DNA of 39,344 bases from JAAURS01 sp031362245 (GTDB lineage Bacteria > Cyanobacteriota > Cyanobacteriia > Thermosynechococcales > Thermosynechococcaceae). Positions 1 through 7,605 of the stretch are shown here, piece by piece. The DNA lies in NCBI GenBank assembly GCA_031362245.1, contig JANLSD010000026.1, positions 1 through 39,344 on the forward strand. The letters run 5' to 3'. The position numbers were made by a program, and so were the translations under genes. Each line of letters opens with the position of its first letter. Position 1 is the first letter of the stretch. The notes below the pieces were generated by a model that was not told the DNA's origin, ran no database searches, and saw only the letters and a list, made by a program, of their open reading frames with translations.

Positions 1-1
1 C

Positions 2-1243
2 TACACGAATATCGTGATGGCGGGATTAGATACCCAACTGGGTCAGGCTGCCATTAAGGGGTTGACGAAGATACCGAGTGTGGTGGTCGCGGCGGCGAAG
101 TTGACGGCCCAACAGAGCAAGGTATTTGTGGCGGCGTTAGGACGCTGGACAGGACAATTAAGTGAGGCGAATGTCCAGAAGATAGCAAAGGCGATCCAGC
201 AGGGCGATCGCGAGGTAGTGGTTGCAGGGGCAGCAGGAGAGGTGAATATAAAGCTTGATGAGCTGCCAAACCAGGCTTTACAGATGAAGGGAACTAGTGC
301 GGAACAATTGGCTCAACGCCAAACGTTGTTGCAACAGCATCCGGTTTTGTCAGGGTATTCTGATGCGACGAATCGGCTACTGAAGGCTAATCCTGCTGCT
401 GCGGAACGGTTGCTGAATCTGAACCCGAAGGTGCTCAAGACGGTTTTAGCAGATTCTAAGCTGCTGGATAGTGCGATTCAGCAGGCTGAGGTTGTTAATA
501 ATATTGTGGGTAAAAAGTGGAGTCAGTTGAGTGCTGATCAAAAATCTCAGTTGAAGAAGTTCTACAGAGATTACACCACTGAAAAGGGCACACCTGTCCT
601 AGCTCAGCATCAGGATGTTGGATTACAACTACACGTAGATAAAAATGGGGTCATCGTAGAGGGCTTATCGAAAAATGTGTCTGATTTACGCATCAGCACC
701 GACCAAATGCGGAAAATTTTGAAGGATGCTAACATTCCCATCATCAAAGATCATTCCATTCATCATAAATTGCCAATCGCAGCAGGTGAGAACGATCCAC
801 TCATCAAAGGGGCTATCGAGCTTGACGGCTATGATATCAATAATGCGGCTAACCTTGAGCAGTTGCCACGTAATTCAGCAGCTCGGAGTGAATCGTTAGC
901 CTCTAAAAACTTGCCTGAACATGGTCAGGATAATTATCATCCAAAGTGGAATAGACATGCCCAAGAAGTATTAAGAAAGAAGCTAGATTCTTTAAGATAC
1001 GAATATGATATTCCTGAAAATATTTCATCAGAAGAGGCTGTAAAAATGATTCACAAAAAAAATTCAGGTGCTCTTAAGAAAGCTACCGAAGAAGTTCAGC
1101 AAGAACTTGAAAAAGATCTAATGAAAGATGATTATTGGATTCACTACAATGAACAAGGAGAGCGAATTTTGTCACTCAACCAATCCCAGAAAGGCAAGGA
1201 TGAGTCATTCTCGGATTTAGTTATTCCTTCTGAAAATGTATAA
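2..1243 (+). CDS. C-terminal part of a polymorphic-toxin-like protein with AHH nuclease domain (5' partial)
   Basis: The reading frame is open to the left edge, so the gene probably begins outside the window; the first in-window ATG is at 17. Numbering from the GTG at 14, residues 1-240 are Ala/Leu/Gln-rich and helical. Residues about 247-320 carry an AHH-type nuclease pattern: His-His at 250-251, then DGYDINNAANLEQLP with Asn280, then His303, His309 and His315 before a closing helix. AHH nucleases belong to the HNH/Endonuclease VII superfamily and are common C-terminal toxin modules in contact-dependent or secreted polymorphic toxins. The DNA is visibly richer in A/T from about position 900 on than in the first 300 bases, which suits module swapping. 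The Imm11-like gene just downstream supports a toxin-immunity pair. The delivery domain is not visible. The nuclease call is by motif only. Confidence 0.62.
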   Translation, partial: YTNIVMAGLDTQLGQAAIKGLTKIPSVVVAAAKLTAQQSKVFVAALGRWTGQLSEANVQKIAKAIQQGDREVVVAGAAGEVNIKLDELPNQALQMKGTSAEQLAQRQTLLQQHPVLSGYSDATNRLLKANPAAAERLLNLNPKVLKTVLADSKLLDSAIQQAEVVNNIVGKKWSQLSADQKSQLKKFYRDYTTEKGTPVLAQHQDVGLQLHVDKNGVIVEGLSKNVSDLRISTDQMRKILKDANIPIIKDHSIHHKLPIAAGENDPLIKGAIELDGYDINNAANLEQLPRNSAARSESLASKNLPEHGQDNYHPKWNRHAQEVLRKKLDSLRYEYDIPENISSEEAVKMIHKKNSGALKKATEEVQQELEKDLMKDDYWIHYNEQGERILSLNQSQKGKDESFSDLVIPSENV

Positions 1244-1376
1244 GTAAGTAGGTTTGCCTAAATAAACTGAGTTTACACAGGGAGACTAAAGTTCATTTAA
1301 ACCTATATGGGAAGAGAACTACAGACCATTCAGGATAGTTCGGTTTTCAACCTTCACCTACTTAAGGGTAATAAGC

Positions 1377-2057
1377 ATGCATTTAAGAACACAAAATTTA
1401 TCAACAAAAGCATCAGTCAGGAATGAAAAAGTTTATCAATTAACTTGGGATTTGGATCATTTGTTGCCAGATCTTGAAGTGGATGGATGGATTAGAGAAT
1501 TTCCAGGCGTACCTGATGAATCAGCATTCTGGCGGATTAATGAAAATTTAAATTTGCCTAATCCAGTTATATTTGATGCAGTTGGAGCTGCCATTCAAAA
1601 TATTGATTATCCATACATGGATACTGCATGGCCAATTATGTCGAAAAGAATGTTAGATACGCTTCTATTAACAGGTGATTTTCGTTACAGAGCTTATTCT
1701 GTTCTGATGGTTGATTGTGAACAAATCTATGATGAAGCATTAGGTAGAGATGCTAATTCGGGTATTGAGTTTCATGACTTTTCAGCTATTCATGTTTTAG
1801 AGAACTTAGACATATTTGACTGGGAAAACTCTGTTTATGAACGTAGCACTAAAAAACCCGATTCGCTGAGAAGTTGTGAAAAAATAGTTCTCAAAGAACC
1901 AATGCAAGGCTTTCCTCCACTATTTCGTATAACAACAGTACCTCTTAGAACAGATCTTTTTATTTCCGCTGAAGCTCGGTCGGCATTAGAAGTTGCAAAC
2001 ATTAAAGGAGTTACATTTCGCTATTTGGAAGGTGGTGTAGCAGGTGCTTTACCTTGA
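1377..2057 (+). CDS. Imm11-family-like immunity protein
   Basis: A 226-residue soluble protein with no signal peptide or membrane segment. Its pattern matches the Imm11 (formerly DUF1629, MXAN_0049-type) immunity family: a central block IDYPYMDTAWPIMSKRML followed by a hydrophobic VLMVDCE strand, a DIFDWENS segment (the usual place of 'D..eS'), and a C-terminal FISAEARSALEVANIKGVTF helix-strand. Such proteins neutralise toxins encoded just upstream. It lies 133 bases after the nuclease gene on the same strand, so it is the probable cognate antidote. The ATG at 1377 is the only reasonable start in frame; a weak AAGG lies about 10 bases upstream. The A/T-rich composition resembles the toxin's 3' end and differs from the following menG. 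The family call is by eye. Confidence 0.6.
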   Translation: MHLRTQNLSTKASVRNEKVYQLTWDLDHLLPDLEVDGWIREFPGVPDESAFWRINENLNLPNPVIFDAVGAAIQNIDYPYMDTAWPIMSKRMLDTLLLTGDFRYRAYSVLMVDCEQIYDEALGRDANSGIEFHDFSAIHVLENLDIFDWENSVYERSTKKPDSLRSCEKIVLKEPMQGFPPLFRITTVPLRTDLFISAEARSALEVANIKGVTFRYLEGGVAGALP

Positions 2058-2062
2058 GGATT

Positions 2063-2395
2063 GAACAAACTTATAAATTAGATTAGAATTTGGATCATTT
2101 TCTGTCATATCTTGAAGCAGATGGATGGCTGAGAGAATTTCAAAATGCACCGGACAGTTCAGATTTTTGTTTAATTAAAGAAGATTTAAATTTACCTGAA
2201 CAAATTGAATTTGATGCGATTGGAGTCGTCTTTGAAACAATTGACTACCCTTACACCGATGTAAGATGGCCCATTATGTCCAAGCGTATGCTGGAGACGC
2301 TTTTATCAGTTAGGGATTTTCGTCATAGGGCTTATCCACTTTTGATCATTGACTGTGAAACAATAGTTCCCATAACGATAGGTTCGCATTTGTGA
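2063..2395 (+). pseudogene. Truncated second copy of the Imm11-like immunity gene
   Basis: Starting five bases after the intact immunity gene, this frame encodes a homologue of its first half. EQTYKLD, a stop, then NLDHFLSYLEADGWLREF aligns with EKVYQLTWDLDHLLPDLEVDGWIREF of the upstream copy. A TAG at 2084-2086 stands exactly where the intact copy has TGG (Trp). Downstream the similarity runs through IDYPYTDVRWPIMSKRMLETLL to IIDCE and then ends abruptly, replaced by 11 unrelated residues and a stop that overlaps the GTG of menG. The second half of the family is therefore missing. A TTG at 2090 could restart translation, but it would give only a 101-residue half domain. This is a decayed tandem duplicate. 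The break marks the junction between the toxin locus and the menG neighbourhood. Confidence 0.8.
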
Positions 2396-3105
2396 ATACA
2401 GTCAATTCTGAACAAGTCCAGGCTTTATTTAATGAAATTGCCCCCGTCTATGACCAGCTCAATGCATGGCTAAGCCTCGGTCAACATCGGGTCTGGAAAC
2501 AAATGACGATTCGATGGGCAAACCCTCAACCCAACGGTATCAATGTGGATCTGTGCTGTGGCAGCGGGGATTTAACCCTCATGACAGCACGGACACTCTG
2601 TGGCCAAGGCCAGGTGATTGGGATTGATTTCTCGGGGCGGCAATTGGAGGTTGCCCGCACCCGTGCCCAGGGTTTGCCGTGGACAGACACGCTCCAGTGG
2701 ATTGAATCTGATGTGCTGACGTTGCCTTTGCCGGATAGCTCCGTTGATGCCATTACGATGGGCTATGGACTCAGAAATGTAATGGATATCCCCAAAGCCC
2801 TCAGCGAAGTCTATCGGGTGCTGAAGCCCGGTGCCAATGCCGCTATTTTAGATTTCAATCGCCCCACCTCAGACGTCATGCAGCAGTTTCAGCGCTGTTA
2901 TTTGCGTCAGATTGTGGTGCCCATTGCCAGCCAATTTAACCTCAAAGCAGAATATGCCTATCTAGAAACCAGCATTGCGCGATTTCCCACAGGGCCTGAG
3001 CAAATCCAGTTGGCTACTCAAGAGGGGTTTGAGGCTGTGCGACACTACGCGATCGCCGCTGACACAATGGGGATATTGGTCATGTCTAAACCCCAGTCAA
3101 TCTAG
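2392..3105 (+). CDS. menG: Demethylphylloquinone/demethylmenaquinone C-methyltransferase (UbiE/MenG family)
   Basis: A 237-residue class I SAM-dependent methyltransferase of the UbiE/MenG family. In cyanobacteria it adds the ring methyl group of 2-phytyl-1,4-naphthoquinone in the last steps of phylloquinone (photosystem I A1 cofactor) synthesis. The N-terminal block ALFNEIAPVYDQLNAWLSLGQHRVWK is the family signature. Motif I is NVDLCCGSGD at about residues 51-60, the acidic end of strand 2 is GIDFS, and GYGLRN plus YRVLKPG are typical later motifs. Length is normal. The start is the GTG at 2392, which overlaps the stop of the immunity remnant. No Shine-Dalgarno sequence is obvious, so the native upstream region may have been displaced by the toxin-locus material. 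Confidence 0.93.
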   Translation: MNTVNSEQVQALFNEIAPVYDQLNAWLSLGQHRVWKQMTIRWANPQPNGINVDLCCGSGDLTLMTARTLCGQGQVIGIDFSGRQLEVARTRAQGLPWTDTLQWIESDVLTLPLPDSSVDAITMGYGLRNVMDIPKALSEVYRVLKPGANAAILDFNRPTSDVMQQFQRCYLRQIVVPIASQFNLKAEYAYLETSIARFPTGPEQIQLATQEGFEAVRHYAIAADTMGILVMSKPQSI

Positions 3106-3222
3106 GGGCTACTTTGGGTTTACAGCACGTTTTTCACAAAGCGGGAGGATAAGAATAAGGTAATATTCAAATCTGGAGCGTTTTTTGAGCCTCAACCAGT
3201 GGTGATCAGAGGAGAATATTAA

Positions 3223-3696
3223 GTGGGACAACGCAAACAGCTTTGGATACTGCTATCAGTATTTGTCGGGATGGGACTTTTTGCTGGACTAACCATGTGG
3301 CAAATTAGCCAGTTTCAGCAGAAAGACCGCGACATAGCACGGGTTAAGACTGAGTTAGAGCAAACCAAACAGCAAATACAGATCTTACAAGACACTAATA
3401 AAGCCGCTATTTCCTCCAGAGGTAAGCTCCAAAAGGACTTTACTGCTGCCCAAAAACTGTTGACCACTTTTCAGCAAAAGGGACAAGCCCTTGAAAAGCA
3501 GCTTAGTGAGGCCAAGCTAAAGCTTCTGGATGCCAGCAAAGTTCAAGAAGATAATAAAAAGCTACTTGAAGATAATAAAAAACTGCTTGAGGATAATAAA
3601 AGGCTAAATGATCTCGTTCAGAAAAGTTCCCGAGGAGGAGATGGCGTGTCAAAGTCTTCTCCAAAAGAGACCATAACGCCTAATCCTTTTAAATAA
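3223..3696 (+). CDS. Membrane-anchored coiled-coil protein, unknown function
   Basis: A 157-residue protein that begins with a positively charged end and one membrane helix (residues about 7-29, LWILLSVFVGMGLFAGLTMW). The rest is a long Gln/Lys/Glu-rich helix with coiled-coil spacing and a Ser/Gly/Pro-rich tail. Three 21-base tandem units at 3547-3609 encode EDNKKLL, EDNKKLL and EDNKRLN, a recent in-frame expansion of three heptads. The start is the GTG at 3223, preceded by AGAGGAG at a suitable distance. No enzymatic motif is present. It could be a periplasmic spacer or a division/envelope accessory protein, but nothing in the sequence decides this. It stands alone between menG and the convergent queF. 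Confidence 0.7.
   Translation: MGQRKQLWILLSVFVGMGLFAGLTMWQISQFQQKDRDIARVKTELEQTKQQIQILQDTNKAAISSRGKLQKDFTAAQKLLTTFQQKGQALEKQLSEAKLKLLDASKVQEDNKKLLEDNKKLLEDNKRLNDLVQKSSRGGDGVSKSSPKETITPNPFK
3547..3609 (+). repeat. Three 21-base tandem repeats inside the coiled-coil gene
   Basis: Units start at 3547, 3568 and 3589 and each encodes one heptad (EDNKKLL, EDNKKLL, EDNKRLN). The first two differ only at a few bases. They keep the reading frame and coiled-coil register, so copy number could change without breaking the gene. Confidence 0.85.
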
Positions 3697-3741
3697 TGGC
3701 CTGTGCTTGGTATTCAACTGCTTTGCTGATAGAGCACGGCG

Positions 3742-4140
3742 TTATTTTTGGTGCTTCACTTCTACAATGGTATGTACATTACCCCTAGGTGTGAAGTCCC
3801 CTTTGATGGTCATTTCTAGAGGGTCGCAGGCTGCTACGAGGTCATCTAAGATCTGATTGATGGACTCCTCGTGGGAAATATAGCGATCGCGGTAGCTGTT
3901 GATATAGAGCTTTATGGCCTTTAGCTCTACCATACGCTGATCGGGGACATAGGTTACGTAGATGGTTGCAAAGTCTGGGTAGCCAGAGAAGGGACATTTA
4001 CAGGTAAATTCCGGCAGGGTGATTTGAATCGTAAACCGCCGTCCCACCCTTGGATTTGGGAAGGTGATTAATTTGCCTTCATCGATGAGTCGTTCACCAT
4101 ATTTGACGGTGGAGTCTGGGGCGGTTACGTTGGTCGTCAT
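3742..4140 (-). CDS. queF: NADPH-dependent 7-cyano-7-deazaguanine reductase QueF
   Basis: QueF reduces preQ0 to preQ1 in the pathway to queuosine-modified tRNA. The protein is the short, single-domain (YkvM-like) type of about 132 residues. From the ATG at 4140 the catalytic Cys is residue 49 in TCKCPFSGYPDF, with the acid-base Asp at 56. The QueF signature follows as VELKAIKLYINSYRDRYISHE, and the protein ends GDFTPRGNVHTIVEVKH. An in-frame GTG at 4155 would add MTNLG; I prefer the ATG because cyanobacterial homologues begin near MTT, although neither start has a clear ribosome site. It is convergent with the coiled-coil gene and divergent from the protease gene. Confidence 0.93.
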   Translation of the reverse strand: MTTNVTAPDSTVKYGERLIDEGKLITFPNPRVGRRFTIQITLPEFTCKCPFSGYPDFATIYVTYVPDQRMVELKAIKLYINSYRDRYISHEESINQILDDLVAACDPLEMTIKGDFTPRGNVHTIVEVKHQK

Positions 4141-4171
4141 ACCTAAGTTAGTCACTTATATAAATTTGGAA

Positions 4172-4200
4172 GGGCGCACACGTAGGAGCGCCCCTACGTG
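4172..4200. repeat. Hairpin in the queF-protease intergenic region
   Basis: CACGTAGG (4179-4186) and CCTACGTG (4193-4200) form a perfect 8-base-pair stem with a 6-base loop. A competing stem is possible between GGGCGC (4172-4177) and GCGCCC (4188-4193). Its content (GGGCGC, CCCCTACG) resembles the interspersed palindrome at 34064-34091, so it may be a decayed member of the same repeat family. Confidence 0.55.
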
Positions 4201-4348
4201 ATGCAAATGTGTTTCCTATTGTATCGCTGACACGAAACCGTGATTCGGTGTTTACGAATACCCAGTCTTCGTAACTGTGCTTACACTGGGTTGTATTACG
4301 CCTTGGTTCAGCGCAGCTAACCTCTAAAAATACGTGCACCACTTCATT

Positions 4349-5626
4349 ATGCAAAATTTTATGAACTGGTATTCCCTCTGTTCCATTGCACAACGGCTCA
4401 AAATAGTTTCCTATCGTCGCATCTTGGGCGTGGGGATGGCGATCGCCCTTAGTATGACCGCAGCGCTGCCTGCCTGGTCAGTATCTGAGCCAGTGGCTCC
4501 AGCGACTTCAACGGCGCTCACCTCAAAAATGATCGCCTCAGAGTCTGTCTCTTCCAATGCTTCGCTTATAAAAGCTGCCGTATTTGCTCAGCCCGTTGCG
4601 CCCCATAGCTTTGTCGCAGAAGCAGTTCAGAAAGTCGGCAATACCATTGTTCGGATCGATACCGAAAAAACCGTCGTCCGTCGCCAAAGCGATCCCATGT
4701 TTAACGATCCGCTCTTCCGCGACTTTTTTGGGGATAGCTACGGCAATCCCTCCCGCGAAGACCATCTCAGGGGTCAAGGCTCCGGTTTTATCATTGATGG
4801 CAGCGGCATTATTCTCACCAATGCCCATGTGGTGAACGATGCAGATACGGTGTCGGTGACGCTCAAGGATGGGCGCAGTTTTGAAGGGAAGGTTCAGGGT
4901 GTAGATGAAGTCTCTGACTTAGCGGTGGTAAAGCTTCAAGGCGTGAAGGGAAAACTACCCGTTGCGCCCTTGGGGAATTCCGACGAGATGCAGGTGGGGG
5001 ATTGGGCGATCGCCGTGGGCAACCCCGTGGGTCTCGACAATACCGTCACGCTCGGCATTATTAGTACCCTCCATCGTCCCAGCGCTGAAGTAGGCATCCC
5101 CAATAAGCGCCTCGACTTTATTCAGACCGATGCTGCCATTAATCCAGGGAACTCTGGCGGCCCGCTCCTCAATGCCCAAGGTGAAGTGGTGGGGATTAAT
5201 ACCGCCATCCGTGCGGATGCAATGGGCATTGGGTTTGCAATTCCCATCAATAAAGCCAAAATGCTGAAAGACCAGCTTGTGAGGGGCGAACGGATTTTGC
5301 ATCCGTACATTGGTGTGCAAATGACAACATTGACGCCGAAGTTGGCTCAGGACAACAATAAAGACCCGAATTCTCCCCTGGCATTGCCTGAAGTGAACGG
5401 CGTTGTGGTGATGAAGGTGCTGGCCAATACCCCTGCTGCTGCGGCTGGAATGCGCTTGGGCGATGTGGTGACTGCCATTAACGGTGACTCGGTGATTAAC
5501 GCCAACCAGTTCCAATCCGTGATTGAAAAAACTGTGGTAGGGCAGGCGCTTGATCTTACGGTCAAACGGGGCAACCGAACCCAAACCGTCACAGTGAAAA
5601 CGGGTGAACTGAAGTCAGCGGGCTAG
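4349..5626 (+). CDS. HtrA/Deg-family serine protease (HhoA/HhoB/DegP type)
   Basis: An exported trypsin-like protease with one PDZ domain, acting in protein quality control at the thylakoid lumen or periplasm. A Sec-type signal follows a basic stretch: RRILGVGMAIALSMTAALPAWS. The catalytic triad is visible: His in ILTNAHVV, Asp in VSDLAVVKL and Ser in NPGNSGGPL. The PDZ domain covers about the last 110 residues (NGVVVMKVLANTPAAAAGMRLGDVVTAINGD). Length, near 425 residues, is normal for cyanobacterial Deg proteases with a single PDZ. Possible starts are GTG 4334, ATG 4349 and ATG 4361; none has a good ribosome site, and all leave the signal peptide intact. Which of the three cyanobacterial paralogues (HtrA, HhoA, HhoB) this is cannot be decided by eye. 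Confidence 0.92.
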   Translation: MQNFMNWYSLCSIAQRLKIVSYRRILGVGMAIALSMTAALPAWSVSEPVAPATSTALTSKMIASESVSSNASLIKAAVFAQPVAPHSFVAEAVQKVGNTIVRIDTEKTVVRRQSDPMFNDPLFRDFFGDSYGNPSREDHLRGQGSGFIIDGSGIILTNAHVVNDADTVSVTLKDGRSFEGKVQGVDEVSDLAVVKLQGVKGKLPVAPLGNSDEMQVGDWAIAVGNPVGLDNTVTLGIISTLHRPSAEVGIPNKRLDFIQTDAAINPGNSGGPLLNAQGEVVGINTAIRADAMGIGFAIPINKAKMLKDQLVRGERILHPYIGVQMTTLTPKLAQDNNKDPNSPLALPEVNGVVVMKVLANTPAAAAGMRLGDVVTAINGDSVINANQFQSVIEKTVVGQALDLTVKRGNRTQTVTVKTGELKSAG

Positions 5627-5656
5627 AAAATCCCTCACAAAATCAATCTAAATTCT

Positions 5657-6334
5657 ATGCTGCTACAACCTCAAGAGCGCTCTAAGCTCGATGTCAGTGA
5701 CGATGCATTGTTTTACAGCGTGCCGCGCTTTGTCACCCACTTAGACGATCGCTTTTTGGACACGCTCACGCAACTGTATCGCGATCGCCTCCAGCCCCAA
5801 GCCCGCATCCTCGACCTGATGAGCAGTTGGGTGTCTCATCTGCCCAAGGAGAGAGCCTTTGCCCACGTTGAAGGCCACGGACTCAATGCAGAAGAGTTGG
5901 AGCGCAATCCTCGGCTGAATCATTTTTTCGTCCAAAACCTCAATCAAAACCCTGAGCTACCCTTGCCCGATCAATCCTTTGATGCGGTGCTCAATACCGC
6001 TTCGGTGCAGTATATTCAGTACCCCGAGACCGTCTTTCGTGAAATTCACCGCGTGCTGAAGCCCGACGGGATTGCCATCATCAGCTTCTCAAATCGAATG
6101 TTTTTCCATAAGGCGATCCAGGCTTGGCGAGATGGGTCGGAGGGCGATCGCCTTGCCCTGGTTCAAACCTACGTTGCATCCGTTCCAGGATTCGCCGTTG
6201 AAGATGTCATTGAGATTGTGCCTAAATCTACGGCATTGGCTTGGTTGTCTGGTGGGCAAGATCCGTTTTACGCCGTGATTGCTCGCCGTGGCCTCAAAGG
6301 TAATGATGAAGATGGATTCCAGCCCCTTGGTTAA
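5657..6334 (+). CDS. SAM-dependent methyltransferase-like protein
   Basis: A 225-residue protein with a methyltransferase type 11 fold pattern. The nucleotide-binding strand ILDLMSSWVSHLP replaces the usual glycine-rich motif I, so the loop is degenerate. Later motifs are standard: LPLPDQSFDAVLNTASVQYIQYPETVFREIHRVLKPDGIAIISFSNR. Substrate and even catalytic activity are unknown; it resembles a conserved cyanobacterial/plastid family of this type. It starts at ATG 5657, 30 bases after the protease stop and on the same strand, so co-transcription is possible. No membrane segment. Confidence 0.75.
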   Translation: MLLQPQERSKLDVSDDALFYSVPRFVTHLDDRFLDTLTQLYRDRLQPQARILDLMSSWVSHLPKERAFAHVEGHGLNAEELERNPRLNHFFVQNLNQNPELPLPDQSFDAVLNTASVQYIQYPETVFREIHRVLKPDGIAIISFSNRMFFHKAIQAWRDGSEGDRLALVQTYVASVPGFAVEDVIEIVPKSTALAWLSGGQDPFYAVIARRGLKGNDEDGFQPLG

Positions 6335-6346
6335 CAAGACCTAAGT

Positions 6347-6964
6347 TCAGAACTTGATCTCAACGCCGAGTTTCATGGAATCCATGTTGAAGCGGCCTAG
6401 ATCCATATTCATGCCAATCTGCGGCGTTAAAATTGCCCCAGACTTAAGCTCCCTCGGCCCTAGAACCCGCTCATAGTCTTTGCGGATACGCTGAAAAAAG
6501 TTGAGATGTTGCCCCGTCTTGGAACTAGAATCGAAGGATTTCAAATGTGGAGCCAACGCATCTAGGGCTTTTGAGAACCCTACTTGAATCACCGCATCCT
6601 TCGCCGCCCCTTCAGATCCAATGCTGTTACCAAACTCATCAAGTCGTGGCGTAAATAAGTCGGCTGGCTTTGCAGGGGGGCGCTTAAAGGATTGCGGCTG
6701 GGTTCGTTCAGGCTCAGGAAAAAGCTGCTGCCAGCTCAAGCACTGCCCTTTTGCCCTGGACTGACAGCATTTGTGTTGAGGCGTTGTCTGCGGCGACTGT
6801 TGGGGCTGTTGAGATGAAATACCGATACAAACGGGTTGTAATGGGGGTTGGCCTTCCACAGGGGATGCCCACACCCCCAGGGTAAGGGGCACTACGCCAA
6901 TGATTCCTAGTCTTTGAACATGCTTAAGGTCAAGGCGACACCACTTTTTCCCTTGAATAGCCAT
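6347..6964 (-). CDS. Hypothetical secreted or anchored protein
   Basis: A 205-residue protein not recognised. The N-terminus has basic residues then a hydrophobic stretch (LGIIGVVPLTLGVWASPVEG) that could be a signal peptide. A Gln/Pro/Cys-rich linker follows, with two Cys in HKCCQS. The last 110 residues look folded: FGNSIGSEGAAKDAVIQVGF, then FFQRIRKDYERVLGP, and a C-terminal MDLGRFNMDSMKLGVEIKF end that could be beta strands. It converges with the methyltransferase gene 13 bases away and lies downstream of ssb on the same strand. The ATG at 6964 follows a GAGGATAACC-like ribosome site. Confidence 0.5.
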   Translation of the reverse strand: MAIQGKKWCRLDLKHVQRLGIIGVVPLTLGVWASPVEGQPPLQPVCIGISSQQPQQSPQTTPQHKCCQSRAKGQCLSWQQLFPEPERTQPQSFKRPPAKPADLFTPRLDEFGNSIGSEGAAKDAVIQVGFSKALDALAPHLKSFDSSSKTGQHLNFFQRIRKDYERVLGPRELKSGAILTPQIGMNMDLGRFNMDSMKLGVEIKF

Positions 6965-7020
6965 GGTTATCCTCAGGTCTTGTTGTTGCCATACTGCCCT
7001 AAAAAATGCTGAGCGGATCT

Positions 7021-7512
7021 CTAGAAGGGAATATCGTCATAGTTAGGTTCATATTCACTGGGAGGTGCGACGGGCGCATTAACCCGAGCTGGCGCAGCGG
7101 GTGCTGGGGCAGGAGCGCTAGGAACAGCGGGCATCGCGGCAGCAGGCTGAGGTCTGGCTTGTTGCATTGGCGCAGCAGGGGTGCTGGCAATGCGCGGTGC
7201 ATTGAGATCCGCCTGAACTTTATGAAGCCGAGAAACCGTCAATTCTGCGCGTTTTTCTTTAAATCCTTCAGGGCGATCGGTTAACACCATATTGAGGCGA
7301 CCTTCTAAGACCACCTGATCGCCTTCATGGAACTGCTCTTGAATTTGTTGAGCGAGATTGCCCCACCCGACAACCTTCATGGTTTCCATTGGGTCTTCAG
7401 ATCGTAAAGCCGGAAACTGTACCGTCATTTCGGCGATCGCCGTTTGTCCGTCCTGCATATAGCGCAGTTCCGGCGCTTTAACGATTTCTGCCATTAGTAC
7501 GCAGCTATTCAT
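7021..7512 (-). CDS. ssb: Single-stranded DNA-binding protein
   Basis: A 163-residue SSB. The N-terminal OB-fold (about residues 1-105) begins MNSCVLMAEIVKAPELRY and includes AEMTVQFPALRSEDPMETMKVVGWGNLAQQI and QVVLEGRLN. A long Ala/Pro-rich linker leads to the conserved C-terminal tip DDIPF, which binds partner repair and replication proteins. The start at ATG 7512 is supported by AGGGAG six bases upstream. Length is typical of the cyanobacterial type. Confidence 0.93.
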   Translation of the reverse strand: MNSCVLMAEIVKAPELRYMQDGQTAIAEMTVQFPALRSEDPMETMKVVGWGNLAQQIQEQFHEGDQVVLEGRLNMVLTDRPEGFKEKRAELTVSRLHKVQADLNAPRIASTPAAPMQQARPQPAAAMPAVPSAPAPAPAAPARVNAPVAPPSEYEPNYDDIPF

Positions 7513-7605
7513 GGTGACTCCCTGTAACTCGCCTCTTCACGTTTCTCTACTCTAGCTTGCCTGTCTATTTTTCTCATGTATTTTGAGCGGTTTCAATATC
7601 GAATG

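Noticed and set aside
2084..2086. Reassigned stop codons, because three Trp positions (2084, 13597, 20480) are read as TAG or TGA
   Set aside because: Intact genes in the window use TGG for Trp and end normally with TAG and TGA. The affected loci also carry truncations or adjacent frameshifts, so gene decay is simpler.
3547..3609. CRISPR-like or regulatory repeat array
   Set aside because: The units are contiguous 21-base codon-phased repeats without spacers and encode heptads; the same holds for 34811-34873.
4955..5584. A 209-codon open frame on the minus strand
   Set aside because: It lies wholly antisense to the HtrA-type protease, has no domain pattern, and its composition mirrors the real gene.
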